Below, piece by piece: positions 53,443-62,483 of a DNA stretch of 63,389 nt (positions within the stretch are counted from its first letter, which is position 1; the number at the start of each line of letters is the position of its first letter). The position numbers were made by a program, and so were the translations under genes. Source of the stretch: Tagaea sp. CACIAM 22H2 (GTDB lineage Bacteria > Pseudomonadota > Alphaproteobacteria > CACIAM-22H2); the NCBI GenBank assembly GCA_014444615.1, contig PVXE01000020.1, forward strand, positions 1 through 63,389, read 5' to 3'. The notes beneath the pieces were generated by a model. It saw only the letters and a list, made by a program, of their open reading frames with translations, was not told the origin of the DNA and searched no databases.

Positions 53443-54455
53443 GGCGCGCGCTGATCCGAGCCGATGCGTCGGCGCGGATTGGCGGCGGCCATGCCACTCG
53501 CTGCGCGGCGCTCGGTGCCGCACTTGTGGCGCGTGGATGGCAGGTCAGCTTCGCGGCGCGGATAGATACCTGGACGGTGGTTCCGGAGCTCCCGCCGCCG
53601 GGACCCGGCGACATCATCATCGCGCCCGATGAAGAGCTCGACGCAAGCGTTCTCGGCGCCATCGATCTGCTGGTGGTGGATCATTACCGATGGGATGCGG
53701 ACCGCGAGGCGGGAATCCGCAAGCGGGTTGGCGGATTGCTCGCGATCGACGATACGGCACGCGAGCACGATGCCGATCTGCTGGTCGATCAGAATTTCGG
53801 ACGCTCTGCAATCGACTATGCAGGCAAAGTGCCGCCGGAATGCCGTTTGCTGCTCGGGCCGCGTTTCGCGCTTTTGTCGCAAAAGTTTGCGCGGATCGTA
53901 CCGCTGCACGACGGGCCGGCGACGGCTAGGCGGATCTTTGTTGGCCTCGGTCGAACCGATCCCGTGGGCGCCACGATCCCCGTCCTCGAGGGGATCGCAA
54001 GCGGATCGGCCGATTTGAAGATCGACGTGATGCTGGGCGGCCAATCGCCGCATATCGATGCCGTCCGGGAAGCCGTCAAGCGTATCGGGCCTCGCGCGCA
54101 GCTGTACGTCGATCCGCCGGATCCGCTTGCGGTCATGGCGGGCTGCGACTTTGCGATCGGGGCGGTCGGTGGCTCGGCTTGGGAACGGTGCTGCCTGGGT
54201 TTGCCAAGTCTCGTCGTTGTCTGCGCGGATAATCAGCGCGAGGCGGCCGCGGCGCTCGCCCGCGAGGGCGTCGTTGGATTGCTCGGCGACGCAGAGGCGA
54301 TGCCGAAGAATGCCTTGGCCGATGCCGTGGCCGCCGGCGTCACGTGGCTCGCCGCCGACAAAGCCGAACGCGACAGACTGGGTCGCGCGGCGCGAAATCT
54401 TTGCGACGGCTTGGGCGCGGAGCGCGTGGCCGAAGCAGTCGAGATGACCGTATAG
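53439..54455 (+). CDS. pseG: UDP-sugar hydrolase, PseG-like
   Basis: A 338-residue GT-B fold hydrolase of the PseG type. LIRADASARIGGGHATRCAA at the start matches the family opening with the catalytic His in GGGH, and LLVVDHYRWDA, LLVDQNFGRS, RIFVGLGRTDP and GSAWERCCLGLPSLVVVCAD follow in order. PseG releases UDP from UDP-2,4-diacetamido-trideoxy-L-altrose to give the free sugar used by PseI. GTG start overlaps the stop of the NeuB-family gene. It lies between the two synthases, so either could use its product. Confidence 0.88.
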   Translation: MRRALIRADASARIGGGHATRCAALGAALVARGWQVSFAARIDTWTVVPELPPPGPGDIIIAPDEELDASVLGAIDLLVVDHYRWDADREAGIRKRVGGLLAIDDTAREHDADLLVDQNFGRSAIDYAGKVPPECRLLLGPRFALLSQKFARIVPLHDGPATARRIFVGLGRTDPVGATIPVLEGIASGSADLKIDVMLGGQSPHIDAVREAVKRIGPRAQLYVDPPDPLAVMAGCDFAIGAVGGSAWERCCLGLPSLVVVCADNQREAAAALAREGVVGLLGDAEAMPKNALADAVAAGVTWLAADKAERDRLGRAARNLCDGLGAERVAEAVEMTV

Positions 54456-54477
54456 ATCTTCACGAGGAGTATCGAAC

Positions 54478-55530
54478 ATGCAGCGCGAGTTCGAGATCGC
54501 CGGCCGCCGAATCGGCCCAGAGTACCCGCCTTACGTGATCGCGGAGATGTCGGGAAATCACAATGGCGACATCGAACGCGCGAAGAAGATCGTCATCGCT
54601 GCGGCCGAAGCCGGTGCCGATGCGGTCAAGCTGCAGACCTATACCGCCGATACGATTACGATCGATCACAATGGGCCGGAGTTCCGTATCGAGAGCGGTC
54701 TATGGGCGGGGCATACCCTCTACAGTCTCTATCGCGAAGCGAGTACGCCTTGGGAATGGCACGCCGAGCTTTTCGATTTCGGTCGTAAGCATGGCGTGAC
54801 GGTCTTCAGCTCGCCTTTCGATCCGACGGCGGTCGATTTCCTGACCGATCTCGGCGCGCCCGCATTCAAGATCGCGTCGTTCGAGATCGTCGACTTGCCC
54901 CTGATCCGGAAAGTCGCGAAAACCGGGAAGCCGATCATCGTATCAACAGGCATGGCAAGTTTACAGGAAATCGCGGAGGCCGTCGATGCGGCGCGAGGGG
55001 CGGGCTGCACGCAGATCGTTCTGCTGCATTGCGTCAGCGCCTATCCGACGCGACCGGAGGAAGCGAATCTGCGCACGATATCGCATCTTGCGCAGTGCTT
55101 CGGGGTGACGGCCGGGCTTTCGGATCACACTATGGGTACGGGCGTGGCCGCGGCGGCAGTTGCGATGGGCGCCTGCGTGATCGAAAAACACGTGACGATC
55201 CGGCGGGAAGACGGCGGTCCCGACTCGGCGTTTTCGCTGGAGCCGAACGAACTCAAGGAGCTCGTCGTCAACGCGCGCGACGCATGGGCGGCGCTCGGGT
55301 GCGTCAACTACGAGCGCACTCCGGACGAGCGCGCGAACACTGTGTTCCGTCGATCGCTCTACGTGGTTGCCGACGTCGCTAAGGGCGAGGCCTTTACCGA
55401 AAAAAATGTCCGTTCCATTCGTCCAGGTCTGGGCCTCGCGCCAAAATATTACGAGGAAATACTCGGTCGCCGCGCCGGACGTGCCGTTTGCCGGGGCACG
55501 CCGATGAGCTGGGATTTGATCGGTGACTAG
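54478..55530 (+). CDS. pseI: pseudaminic acid synthase PseI-like
   Basis: A 350-residue NeuB-family enzyme with strong PseI features: PPYVIAEMSGNHNGDIERAK, AGADAVKLQTYTADTIT, then YSLYREASTPWEWHAELFDF, FKIASFEIVDLPLIRKVA and LLHCVSAYPT. GLSDHTMGTGVAAAAVAMGA and VIEKHVTIRREDGGPDSAFS complete the barrel, followed by an antifreeze-like SAF domain (RSLYVVADVAKGEAFTEKN). It condenses PEP with the PseG product to make pseudaminic acid. It lies 22 nt after pseG with AGGAG near the start. Confidence 0.93.
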   Translation: MQREFEIAGRRIGPEYPPYVIAEMSGNHNGDIERAKKIVIAAAEAGADAVKLQTYTADTITIDHNGPEFRIESGLWAGHTLYSLYREASTPWEWHAELFDFGRKHGVTVFSSPFDPTAVDFLTDLGAPAFKIASFEIVDLPLIRKVAKTGKPIIVSTGMASLQEIAEAVDAARGAGCTQIVLLHCVSAYPTRPEEANLRTISHLAQCFGVTAGLSDHTMGTGVAAAAVAMGACVIEKHVTIRREDGGPDSAFSLEPNELKELVVNARDAWAALGCVNYERTPDERANTVFRRSLYVVADVAKGEAFTEKNVRSIRPGLGLAPKYYEEILGRRAGRAVCRGTPMSWDLIGD

Positions 55531-57340
55531 TCAGCGTCCCGTTCGCACGGACCCTTTCTCGATCCGAATCTTCGGCGTTTTCCGTCTGTCGCCGACTGAT
55601 CTTTTGATCGGTGCGGGATTGCCGATTGCATTGGCGTGCGCCGAATCCATTAGCGTGGCGATGATTTTCCCCATTCTCGCGTTCGTGGAGAAGGGGGCGG
55701 CGGTATTTTCTTCCAATCCAGACTCCGCAATCGCCGTGATTTCCGCGCTGCTCGAGCGCTTTGGTCTTCCTGTTGCGCTTTGGTCTTTGATGATTCCCGC
55801 GTTGCTCGCTGTCACGATCCGCAGCGGCGCCGAGTATTTCCTGAAAGTATTCTCGGCCCATCTGACCGCAAGGCATCTGATCCGCCTTCGAAAGGAAACG
55901 ATCAGCGATTTCCTTTCCGCCGGCATGGCGTTCCATTTCAACACTAGCATCGCCGCTATGGAGAACGCGTTTCACAACGAGACGCGCCGGGTCGCCAGGA
56001 TTCCCGCGCTAACCGTCGATCTGCTTTCGAAGCTGCTGATGCTTGGCGGGTATTTTTTGCTGATGATGATCCTATCCTGGCGGCTGGCGCTTGTATTTAT
56101 GGCGCTCTCGGCCGTCGGCGTTACGGTCTTCGCGATTCTGTTGCGGTCGAGCAAACGGCTCGGGCAGGCGCTTACGGAAATTCAAATCCGCATGACCACG
56201 CTCCATGCCCAGGCGATTCAGAATATCCGTCTTCTCAAGATTGCCTCCGCGGATTCGCGGGTCGAAGCCGAGTTGAATAGGGAAGTCGTTGGCGAGCAGG
56301 ACAACAACATCAAAGTCGCGAGCCAGTCCGCCTTGATGCGATTTGTCGGCGCGCCATTGTCTATCGCGATCGTCACGGCCGTCGCGTATATCGCGATCGA
56401 AGTGCTCGGGCTCGATATGGCCGCTTTGGGCCTTTTCGCGGTCCTCGGCATTCGCGCGGCCGGCCTTGCGACGGATTTCGGCAGCGGCGCCCTTGTTCTG
56501 CGCCATACGATCGGGGGTATCGCGGAGTTGGAGCGAATCGTTGCGGACGCGCGCAACGCGCAGCCGCCGGTCGATGGAACGCGCGAGTTTGGGGGGCTGG
56601 CGACGGAGGTGCGTTTCGAGAAAGTCGATTTCGTCTACAGAACGGCCGGCGGCGACGTCGTCAGTCTCGACGATCTCAATTTCGTGATCCCGGCGAGGCG
56701 CCTGACGGCCCTCGTCGGCCAGTCCGGCTCGGGAAAGACGACGACGGTCGATCTGCTCGCGCGTCTTTGCGATCCGGGCTCCGGTCGGATCACGGTCGAC
56801 GGCGTCGATCTCCGCGAATACTCGATCGCGAGCTATCGGCGACGTATCGCGGTCGTATCCCAGTCCGAGATGCTTCTCGATGCAACGGTTCGCGACAACA
56901 TTTGCCTCGGGCTCGAAACGAGGCCCGACGATCAGGCGATCTGGCGGTATCTGGAGCGCGCCTATGCCGGCGATTTCGTTCGGGGGTTTCCGGCCGGTCT
57001 TGATACCAGGCTCGGCGATCGCGGATGCCGAATGTCGGGTGGTCAGCGGCAGCGGCTTGCCTTCGCACGCGCGCTTGCGCGTGAGCCAGAAATCCTGATT
57101 CTCGACGAGCCGACCAGCGCTTTGGATGCGGTTTCCGAGGCGGCGATCGCCCGAACTCTTCGCTCGCTCGGCGGTTCGGTCACAGTCGTGGTGGTCGCGC
57201 ACCGCTTGTCGACGATCCGTTTTGCCGACCAGATCGTGTTGCTCAGCGACGGCTCGGTTCGCGATATCGGCACGCATGGGGTTTTGGCGGGACGCCAGCC
57301 GGATTATCGGCGCTTGTTCGAGATCGAAGAGGCATCGTGA
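55523..57340 (+). CDS. ABC transporter, fused permease and ATPase (MsbA-like exporter)
   Basis: A 605-residue half transporter. Residues ~1-330 form six membrane helices; residues ~355-600 are the ATPase with Walker A VGQSGSGKTTTVDLLA, the signature CRMSGGQRQRLAFARALA, Walker B ILILDEPTSALDAVS and the H-loop VVAHRLSTI. MsbA-like exporters flip lipids or lipid-linked glycans across the inner membrane, so it could serve as the flippase of this cluster, in which no Wzx is visible. GTG start overlaps the pseI stop by 8 nt. Confidence 0.9.
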   Translation: MTSQRPVRTDPFSIRIFGVFRLSPTDLLIGAGLPIALACAESISVAMIFPILAFVEKGAAVFSSNPDSAIAVISALLERFGLPVALWSLMIPALLAVTIRSGAEYFLKVFSAHLTARHLIRLRKETISDFLSAGMAFHFNTSIAAMENAFHNETRRVARIPALTVDLLSKLLMLGGYFLLMMILSWRLALVFMALSAVGVTVFAILLRSSKRLGQALTEIQIRMTTLHAQAIQNIRLLKIASADSRVEAELNREVVGEQDNNIKVASQSALMRFVGAPLSIAIVTAVAYIAIEVLGLDMAALGLFAVLGIRAAGLATDFGSGALVLRHTIGGIAELERIVADARNAQPPVDGTREFGGLATEVRFEKVDFVYRTAGGDVVSLDDLNFVIPARRLTALVGQSGSGKTTTVDLLARLCDPGSGRITVDGVDLREYSIASYRRRIAVVSQSEMLLDATVRDNICLGLETRPDDQAIWRYLERAYAGDFVRGFPAGLDTRLGDRGCRMSGGQRQRLAFARALAREPEILILDEPTSALDAVSEAAIARTLRSLGGSVTVVVVAHRLSTIRFADQIVLLSDGSVRDIGTHGVLAGRQPDYRRLFEIEEAS

Positions 57341-59010
57341 CGCTCGAAGGCGCGATCTACCGGGCGAAAGCTCTGGTGTTGCAATTCGGAGGATGGTTCG
57401 CTCGCCAACTGGACCGCGAGTTTCGCAAGCATCGGTCGTCGAAACGCCGTGCGATAGGGGTACTTGCGCGGTTTTGGCGCGCGCGGCGTCATCAGAGCCG
57501 GCTCCCCGGCCGTACGCTGATCGATCTGAGTTGGGACAATCCCAATTGGTGGCTTCGGCTTACGCTCGTGCGGGCCGCGCTCGGGCATGCCGACGACGGC
57601 GAAACAGGTCTGCTCGACGTTAGCAATCGCGATTCCATCCGCTGGATTGCCCGTGCGCTGGGGATAACGGACTTTCTCGACGTCGGCGGCTTGCGCAAGC
57701 CCGAAGCAGAGTGGTTGGACGCGGCAGATAAGCTCATCGCCGAACAGGGATCGAGCCCCGATGAGATCATGGCGTGGCGGCTCCCTGAGGACGTGGATGC
57801 ACGTGCACTTTACGATTTCGTTCTGCGCCAGCAGCTGACGTTGTCGCCGCAGAGCGGGCGGCCGGATTTCAAGCCGCTGGTCGCCGAATTCCTCGCCGGA
57901 ATCGCCGCCGCGAGGATCGTTCTGGATTTGGGCGATTGGAGGCGGCTGGTGATGAGCCACGCCCAAGGCGCGTTTCGGGCGCCGTTGCTGCATATGGCGC
58001 GGCGGCGCGGCATCGACTGTATCGTCCTTTACGGCCACTATGGCGCCACACACTTTTATCGGCTGCGCGAGCACTGGCAATTATTCGAGATCCAGGTCGC
58101 CGATCGCGGTCCTGATTTCGAGCGCATACTGGCAATCCGGGGCGAAGAGCTATCGCGCACCGCCGAGCGGTACCTTTCCCATCGATTCAACGGCCTCATC
58201 GATGAAGAATCCTGCCGCGCGGCTTTCGTGGACCGATCGACGCGCGTCGATGTTGCGGAGATCCGGCGGCGCTTCGGATGGGACGAGTCCAAGCCGATCA
58301 TCGCCGTTTACGCGCCGACTTGGTACGAGTGGCCGAACTACAGCGATATCACGCGCTATCGAGACTACTGGGATTGGTTCACGGAAACGATGGACGTCGC
58401 GCGGGAAAGCAAGCACGTCTATTGGCTCGTGAAACTGCATCCCGGCGCGGATACGCTGTTGAACGAAGACGACCGAAACGCGATCGCCGCCGCGATTCCG
58501 CGAACGTCCCATGTCGCCATAGTTCCAGATGGATGGCAGGGGCACGGTGTAATGGTTGCTTGCGACGGACTTGTCACACTTAACGGCACAGGCGGTCTGG
58601 AAGCGGCTTGTCTTGGAAAACCGGTCCTCGTTGCCGACAAAGGATGGTACGGCGACTGCGGCTTCACTGTTTTTCCGGGCTCGCGCAACGCGTATGTCGA
58701 GGCACTCGCCGGATCTTGGTGGCGGCAGCATAAGTCGGAATGGCGCGAGCGCGCGCTCGCGATGGCAGCACAATTCTGGACCATCCCTTCATGGCAAGCA
58801 CCGACCGTGCTGCGGAGTGATTCGCTTCGCGACGAGCTTTATGCCGATATCCTGTACTTTGCCGAGCGGCATGGCGGTGCGCTCGACAAGGAGGTCGACT
58901 GCTTGCGGGCGTGGATCGCGGATGGCTCGTCGAACTATAACTCGTTTAAGATCCGGTCTGTGGCCGACAACTTGGTGCCCCTAATCCGCACGGAAGCTGT
59001 CGCAAAATGA
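57337..59010 (+). CDS. capsule polysaccharide/CDP-glycerol-type transferase, KpsC/S-like
   Basis: A 557-residue protein. Residues 1-90 are basic; after that come IIAVYAPTWYEWPNYSDI, HVYWLVKLHPGADTLLNED, GVMVACDGLVTLNGTGGLEA and LGKPVLVADKGWYG. These His-Pro and NGTGGLEA blocks are shared by KpsC/KpsS and CDP-glycerol glycerophosphotransferase enzymes. Transfer of a nonulosonic acid or phosphate-linked unit to a lipid or sugar is plausible. Not close in sequence to the 49804 protein, though of the same broad fold. GTG start overlaps the ABC transporter stop. Confidence 0.72.
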   Translation: MTLEGAIYRAKALVLQFGGWFARQLDREFRKHRSSKRRAIGVLARFWRARRHQSRLPGRTLIDLSWDNPNWWLRLTLVRAALGHADDGETGLLDVSNRDSIRWIARALGITDFLDVGGLRKPEAEWLDAADKLIAEQGSSPDEIMAWRLPEDVDARALYDFVLRQQLTLSPQSGRPDFKPLVAEFLAGIAAARIVLDLGDWRRLVMSHAQGAFRAPLLHMARRRGIDCIVLYGHYGATHFYRLREHWQLFEIQVADRGPDFERILAIRGEELSRTAERYLSHRFNGLIDEESCRAAFVDRSTRVDVAEIRRRFGWDESKPIIAVYAPTWYEWPNYSDITRYRDYWDWFTETMDVARESKHVYWLVKLHPGADTLLNEDDRNAIAAAIPRTSHVAIVPDGWQGHGVMVACDGLVTLNGTGGLEAACLGKPVLVADKGWYGDCGFTVFPGSRNAYVEALAGSWWRQHKSEWRERALAMAAQFWTIPSWQAPTVLRSDSLRDELYADILYFAERHGGALDKEVDCLRAWIADGSSNYNSFKIRSVADNLVPLIRTEAVAK

Positions 59011-59885
59011 CGAAGCTCCTTGTCGTCGGCGCCACCGGGATGGTCGGCCAAGCCGTAACGGCTGCCGCTGCCCGGCGCGGCTGGCGAGCGTCGGGCGCAG
59101 CGCGGCGTGGCGCGGAGATCGCGCTTGATCTCGAAGACGAAGCATCGATTGTATCGGCCGTCGAAGCGTCGGAGCCCGATATCGTCGTGAACGCTGCCGC
59201 CTTGACGGATCTCGCCGCTTGCGAAGCGGATCCGGCGTCTGCTCATGCGATCAACGCCATATCGGTGGGACGTCTGGCGCTTGCCGCCGCAAAAAAAAAC
59301 GCCCTGTTCGTGCACGTCTCGACGGATCAATATTGGTCGGGCGATGGCGCCGCTCTGCACGGCGAAGACGTACCTGCGATGCCTGTCAACGAATACGGTA
59401 AGTCGAAATTGGCGGGCGAGAAAGCCGCATTTTCGGTGACCGCCACGCTGGTGCTGAGAACCAACGTGACTGGGCCGCGCGGCTGGGCGGGCAAGCCCAC
59501 ATTCGCCGAGTGGCTGTGTGAGGCTATCTCGAAAGGCTCGCCTCTGACCTTATTCGACGACTATTTCACGTCGACGATCGATAGCGCATCGTTCGCCGAT
59601 GCGCTTCTGGATCTGGCCGATAAGGGTGCTTCCGGCCTATTTAATGTCGCGGCGCGCGGCGCGCATCATAAAGCGGCGTTCGCCGCCGCAATAGGACGCG
59701 CGATGCGTATCGACCCGAATGTCTCCGCTACAGCGAGTGTGTTGGCCCTCAAACCGCGGCGAGCCGAAAGTGCGGGGCTCGACTGCGCGCGTGCGGAAGC
59801 GATTCTCGGTCGGCGTATGCCCGATCTCGATACGGTTTGCCGGAATATCGTCCGGCAGATATTCCATCTCTCTGAAAGACCCTAG
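59007..59885 (+). CDS. RmlD-like NAD(P)-dependent sugar reductase
   Basis: A 292-residue extended SDR of the dTDP-4-dehydrorhamnose reductase (RmlD) type: LLVVGATGMVGQAVTAAAAR, VVNAAALTDLAACEADP, VHVSTDQYWSGDGA, the catalytic YGKSKLAGEKA and NVAARGAHHKAAFA. It probably reduces a 4-keto sugar nucleotide. No rmlA, rmlB or rmlC genes are nearby, so the substrate is likely not dTDP-rhamnose precursor; 4-keto products of PseB or the gmd-like enzyme are alternatives. The start overlaps the upstream stop by 4 nt. Confidence 0.82.
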   Translation: MTKLLVVGATGMVGQAVTAAAARRGWRASGAARRGAEIALDLEDEASIVSAVEASEPDIVVNAAALTDLAACEADPASAHAINAISVGRLALAAAKKNALFVHVSTDQYWSGDGAALHGEDVPAMPVNEYGKSKLAGEKAAFSVTATLVLRTNVTGPRGWAGKPTFAEWLCEAISKGSPLTLFDDYFTSTIDSASFADALLDLADKGASGLFNVAARGAHHKAAFAAAIGRAMRIDPNVSATASVLALKPRRAESAGLDCARAEAILGRRMPDLDTVCRNIVRQIFHLSERP

Positions 59886-59893
59886 GAAGTGCC

Positions 59894-61078
59894 ATGAAGT
59901 CTTGCAGCAAGTGCGTCATGCCCGAAACGGCGGAATCGTTGACCTTCGACAACGCCGGCGTCTGCTCGGTCTGTCATCAGATCGAGTACAAACATACGGC
60001 GATCGATTGGACCGAGCGCGGCCGGGACTTCGATCGCATCCTCGATCGCTACAAGGGGAAATCGCAGTACGATTGCATCGTCCCGTTCTCCGGCGGCAAG
60101 GACTCAACGTTCACGCTCTGGTACCTCGTCAAGGTCAAGAAGTTGCGTTGCCTCGTCGTACGTTTCGATCACAGCTTCTTGCGCCGGCGCGTGAAGGAGA
60201 ATTCGGAGCGGACCTTCAAGAAGCTCGGCGTGGACGTGCATCACTTCACGCCGAACTGGCAGGTCGTCCGTAAGTTGATGTTCGAATCGCTTCGACGTCG
60301 CGGCGATTTCTGCTGGCACTGCCACACGGGTATCTTCTCTTATCCGATGTGGGTTTCGATCTGGCAGCAAATCCCGTTGCTGATTTGGGGCGAGCCGACC
60401 GGCGAGTACGCCTCCTTCTACAGCTACGACGAGGCGGAGGAGGTCGACGAGGAACGTTTCAACCGCTTCGTCAATCTGGGCATCAATGCCGAGGATATGC
60501 TCGGCATGCTTGACAATTCGATCTCGGACTATCCGGTGGAGGCGCGCGACCTGCTGCCTTACACCTACCCTCCGTCCGACAAGCTCAGGGCATTGAAGGG
60601 CCGCTCGGTCCTGCTCGGCTCGTACATCCCTTGGGATGTCAAAGAGCAGGTCGCGATCATCAAGCGCGAGCTTGATTGGCAGGGCGATGAAGTCGAAGGC
60701 GTGCCGCCGCAATATGACTACGAGAAGATCGAGTGCTACATGCAGGGCGTGCGCGACTACATCAAGTATCTCAAGCGGGGTTTCGGCCGCACCACACATC
60801 TCGTCTCGATCGACATCCGCAACGGCCGCTTGTCGCGCGAGGAAGGCGAGGCGCTGGTCAAGGAGTTCGATGGCCGGCGCCCTCACGCGCTCGACCTGTT
60901 CCTCGACTATCTCGACATTTCCGAAGAGAAGTTCCACGAGATCGTTGGCGCACACACGGTGGCGCCGCACAAGATGCCTACGCTCGAGGAAGCGCGCGCT
61001 TGGCGGTCCGACTGGAAGCCGCATGATTTCGAGGAATGGTCGCGGGTGTCGGGCAAAGCCGAAGCGCCCAAGGCCTGA
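59894..61078 (+). CDS. N-acetyl sugar amidotransferase, WbpG/PseA family (copy 2)
   Basis: A 394-residue WbpG-type synthetase subunit: CSKCVMPETAESLTFDNAGV and CSVC zinc site (residues 4-27), PP-loop CIVPFSGGKDSTFTLWYL (residues ~61-78), FCWHCHTGIFSYP and LIWGEPTGEYASFYS. With HisH-like glutaminase and HisF-like ammonia channel subunits directly downstream, this is the complete three-part enzyme known from P. aeruginosa (WbpG-HisH2-HisF2), which forms an acetamidino group on a sugar nucleotide. Spacing to hisH is 14 nt. Copies 1 and 2 share motifs but are well diverged. Confidence 0.9.
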   Translation: MKSCSKCVMPETAESLTFDNAGVCSVCHQIEYKHTAIDWTERGRDFDRILDRYKGKSQYDCIVPFSGGKDSTFTLWYLVKVKKLRCLVVRFDHSFLRRRVKENSERTFKKLGVDVHHFTPNWQVVRKLMFESLRRRGDFCWHCHTGIFSYPMWVSIWQQIPLLIWGEPTGEYASFYSYDEAEEVDEERFNRFVNLGINAEDMLGMLDNSISDYPVEARDLLPYTYPPSDKLRALKGRSVLLGSYIPWDVKEQVAIIKRELDWQGDEVEGVPPQYDYEKIECYMQGVRDYIKYLKRGFGRTTHLVSIDIRNGRLSREEGEALVKEFDGRRPHALDLFLDYLDISEEKFHEIVGAHTVAPHKMPTLEEARAWRSDWKPHDFEEWSRVSGKAEAPKA

Positions 61079-61092
61079 GGGCGGATCGAAGA

Positions 61093-61713
61093 ATGCGCGT
61101 ATCGATCGTCGACTATGGCGCCGGCAATCTCGATTCCGTGTCGAAGGCATTCTCTTTCCTCGGCGCGGAGCCCGTAGTCGTCCGTACGCCCGAGGCGATC
61201 GCCGTGAGCGACCGCCTCATTCTTCCGGGGGTGGGTGCTGCGGGCGCCGCGATGAAGCGATTGCGCGAAGGCGGCCTCGATGAGGCGCTCACGGCCGCCG
61301 TTCGCCATCGCGGTGTGCCGATGCTGGGCATCTGTCTCGGCATGCAGCTCCTTGCCGAACGCCTGCATGAACACGAAACGGTTTCGGGGCTTGGCTGGTT
61401 GCCTGGCGATGTAAACCGGATCGATGGCGGCTCGAAGCATTTGCGCGTGCCGCATATGGGGTGGTCCGGAGTCCGCTCGACGCCGGCTGCCGATCGTTTC
61501 TTCGCCGAAACGCGTGGCAAGCGTGAGTTCTATTTCGCCCACTCCTATACACTCGCCACCGATGCGGCGGCCGTCGCCGCGACCGTCGACTACGGCGCAA
61601 ACCTTACCGCGGCGGTCCTGTCCGGCAACGTCTTCGCCGTCCAGTTCCATCCAGAAAAGTCGCAGAAGAATGGCCAGGCCTTGCTTCAGGCGTTCATGGA
61701 TTGGAACCCGTGA
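61093..61713 (+). CDS. hisH: HisH-type glutaminase subunit dedicated to sugar amidination
   Basis: A 206-residue class I glutamine amidotransferase of the HisH type. SIVDYGAGNLDSVSKAFSFL, LPGVGAAGAAM, the nucleophile region MLGICLGMQLLAE, HMGWSGVRS, FYFAHSYTLA and FAVQFHPEKSQ (catalytic His-x-Glu) are intact, so it should release ammonia from glutamine. It sits between a WbpG-type synthetase and a HisF paralogue and far from any other his gene; the likely job is ammonia supply for sugar modification. Confidence 0.9.
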   Translation: MRVSIVDYGAGNLDSVSKAFSFLGAEPVVVRTPEAIAVSDRLILPGVGAAGAAMKRLREGGLDEALTAAVRHRGVPMLGICLGMQLLAERLHEHETVSGLGWLPGDVNRIDGGSKHLRVPHMGWSGVRSTPAADRFFAETRGKREFYFAHSYTLATDAAAVAATVDYGANLTAAVLSGNVFAVQFHPEKSQKNGQALLQAFMDWNP

Positions 61714-62468
61714 TGCTGACCAAGCGGATCATTCCCTCGCTGCTTCTGAAAGACGGGCGTCTCGTCAAAGGTACGCGGTTCGCTGCCTATCGCGACGCCG
61801 GAAATCCTGCGACGACGGCTCGCGCACACAACGCGCAGGGCGCGGACGAACTCTTCCTTGCCGACGTGATGGCGTCCAAACTCGGGAAGTCGCCGGATCT
61901 CGATGCGATTCGGGTCGTGGCGCGCGAATGCTATATGCCGTTGACGGTCGGCGGCGGAATTTCCTCGATCGATGTCGCATATCGAATATTCGAATGCGGC
62001 GCCGACAAGATCTGCATGACGACGACGGCTCTTGATCGCCCGGTTCTGCTGACGGAACTTTCCCGATTGTTCGGCGATCAGGCGGTCGTGCTCGGCGTCG
62101 ACGTAACCGGCGGACCCGGACAGCGTCAGCTTTTCGACCACCGCATTGGCCGGCCGATTGCCGGAAAGGATTGGATCGGCTGGATGCGCGAGGCGGTCGG
62201 GCGAGGGGCCGGCGAAATCAGATTGATGGCCGTCGATCGCGAAGGTGCGCGTACCGGAATGGATCTGGATTTGCTGCATGAGGCGATGGCGGCGGTCGAA
62301 GTGCCGGTCGTGTTCGAAGGGGGCGCAGACTCCCTCGATCATTTGGACGGCGCGCTCACAGCTGGCGCCGATGCTTTGGCGATCGGGGCAATGCTCGTAT
62401 TTTCAGACAACAACATCATGAAGGTGAAGCGCTTCTTGGCGGGTCGATCCCACGCGATGCGCGTCTGA
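61713..62468 (+). CDS. hisF: HisF paralogue of the sugar amidotransferase type, catalytic Asp replaced
   Basis: A 251-residue (beta/alpha)8 barrel of the HisF family. KRIIPSLLLKDGRLVKGTRF corresponds to KRIIPCLDVKDG of true HisF, with the general catalytic Asp (D11 in the histidine enzyme) replaced by Leu. The second Asp is kept in VVLGVDVTGG. VDREGARTGMDLDLL and EVPVVFEGGADSLDHLD follow as usual. It probably acts as ammonia channel and carrier partner for WbpG and not as an imidazole-glycerol-phosphate cyclase. ATG overlaps the hisH stop by one base. Confidence 0.9.
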   Translation: MLTKRIIPSLLLKDGRLVKGTRFAAYRDAGNPATTARAHNAQGADELFLADVMASKLGKSPDLDAIRVVARECYMPLTVGGGISSIDVAYRIFECGADKICMTTTALDRPVLLTELSRLFGDQAVVLGVDVTGGPGQRQLFDHRIGRPIAGKDWIGWMREAVGRGAGEIRLMAVDREGARTGMDLDLLHEAMAAVEVPVVFEGGADSLDHLDGALTAGADALAIGAMLVFSDNNIMKVKRFLAGRSHAMRV

Positions 62469-62483
62469 ACGGAGATAAAACGA

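Noticed and set aside
61093..62468. hisH-hisF as part of histidine biosynthesis
   Set aside because: No other his gene is near, a WbpG-type synthetase is directly upstream, and the HisF copy has lost a catalytic Asp.
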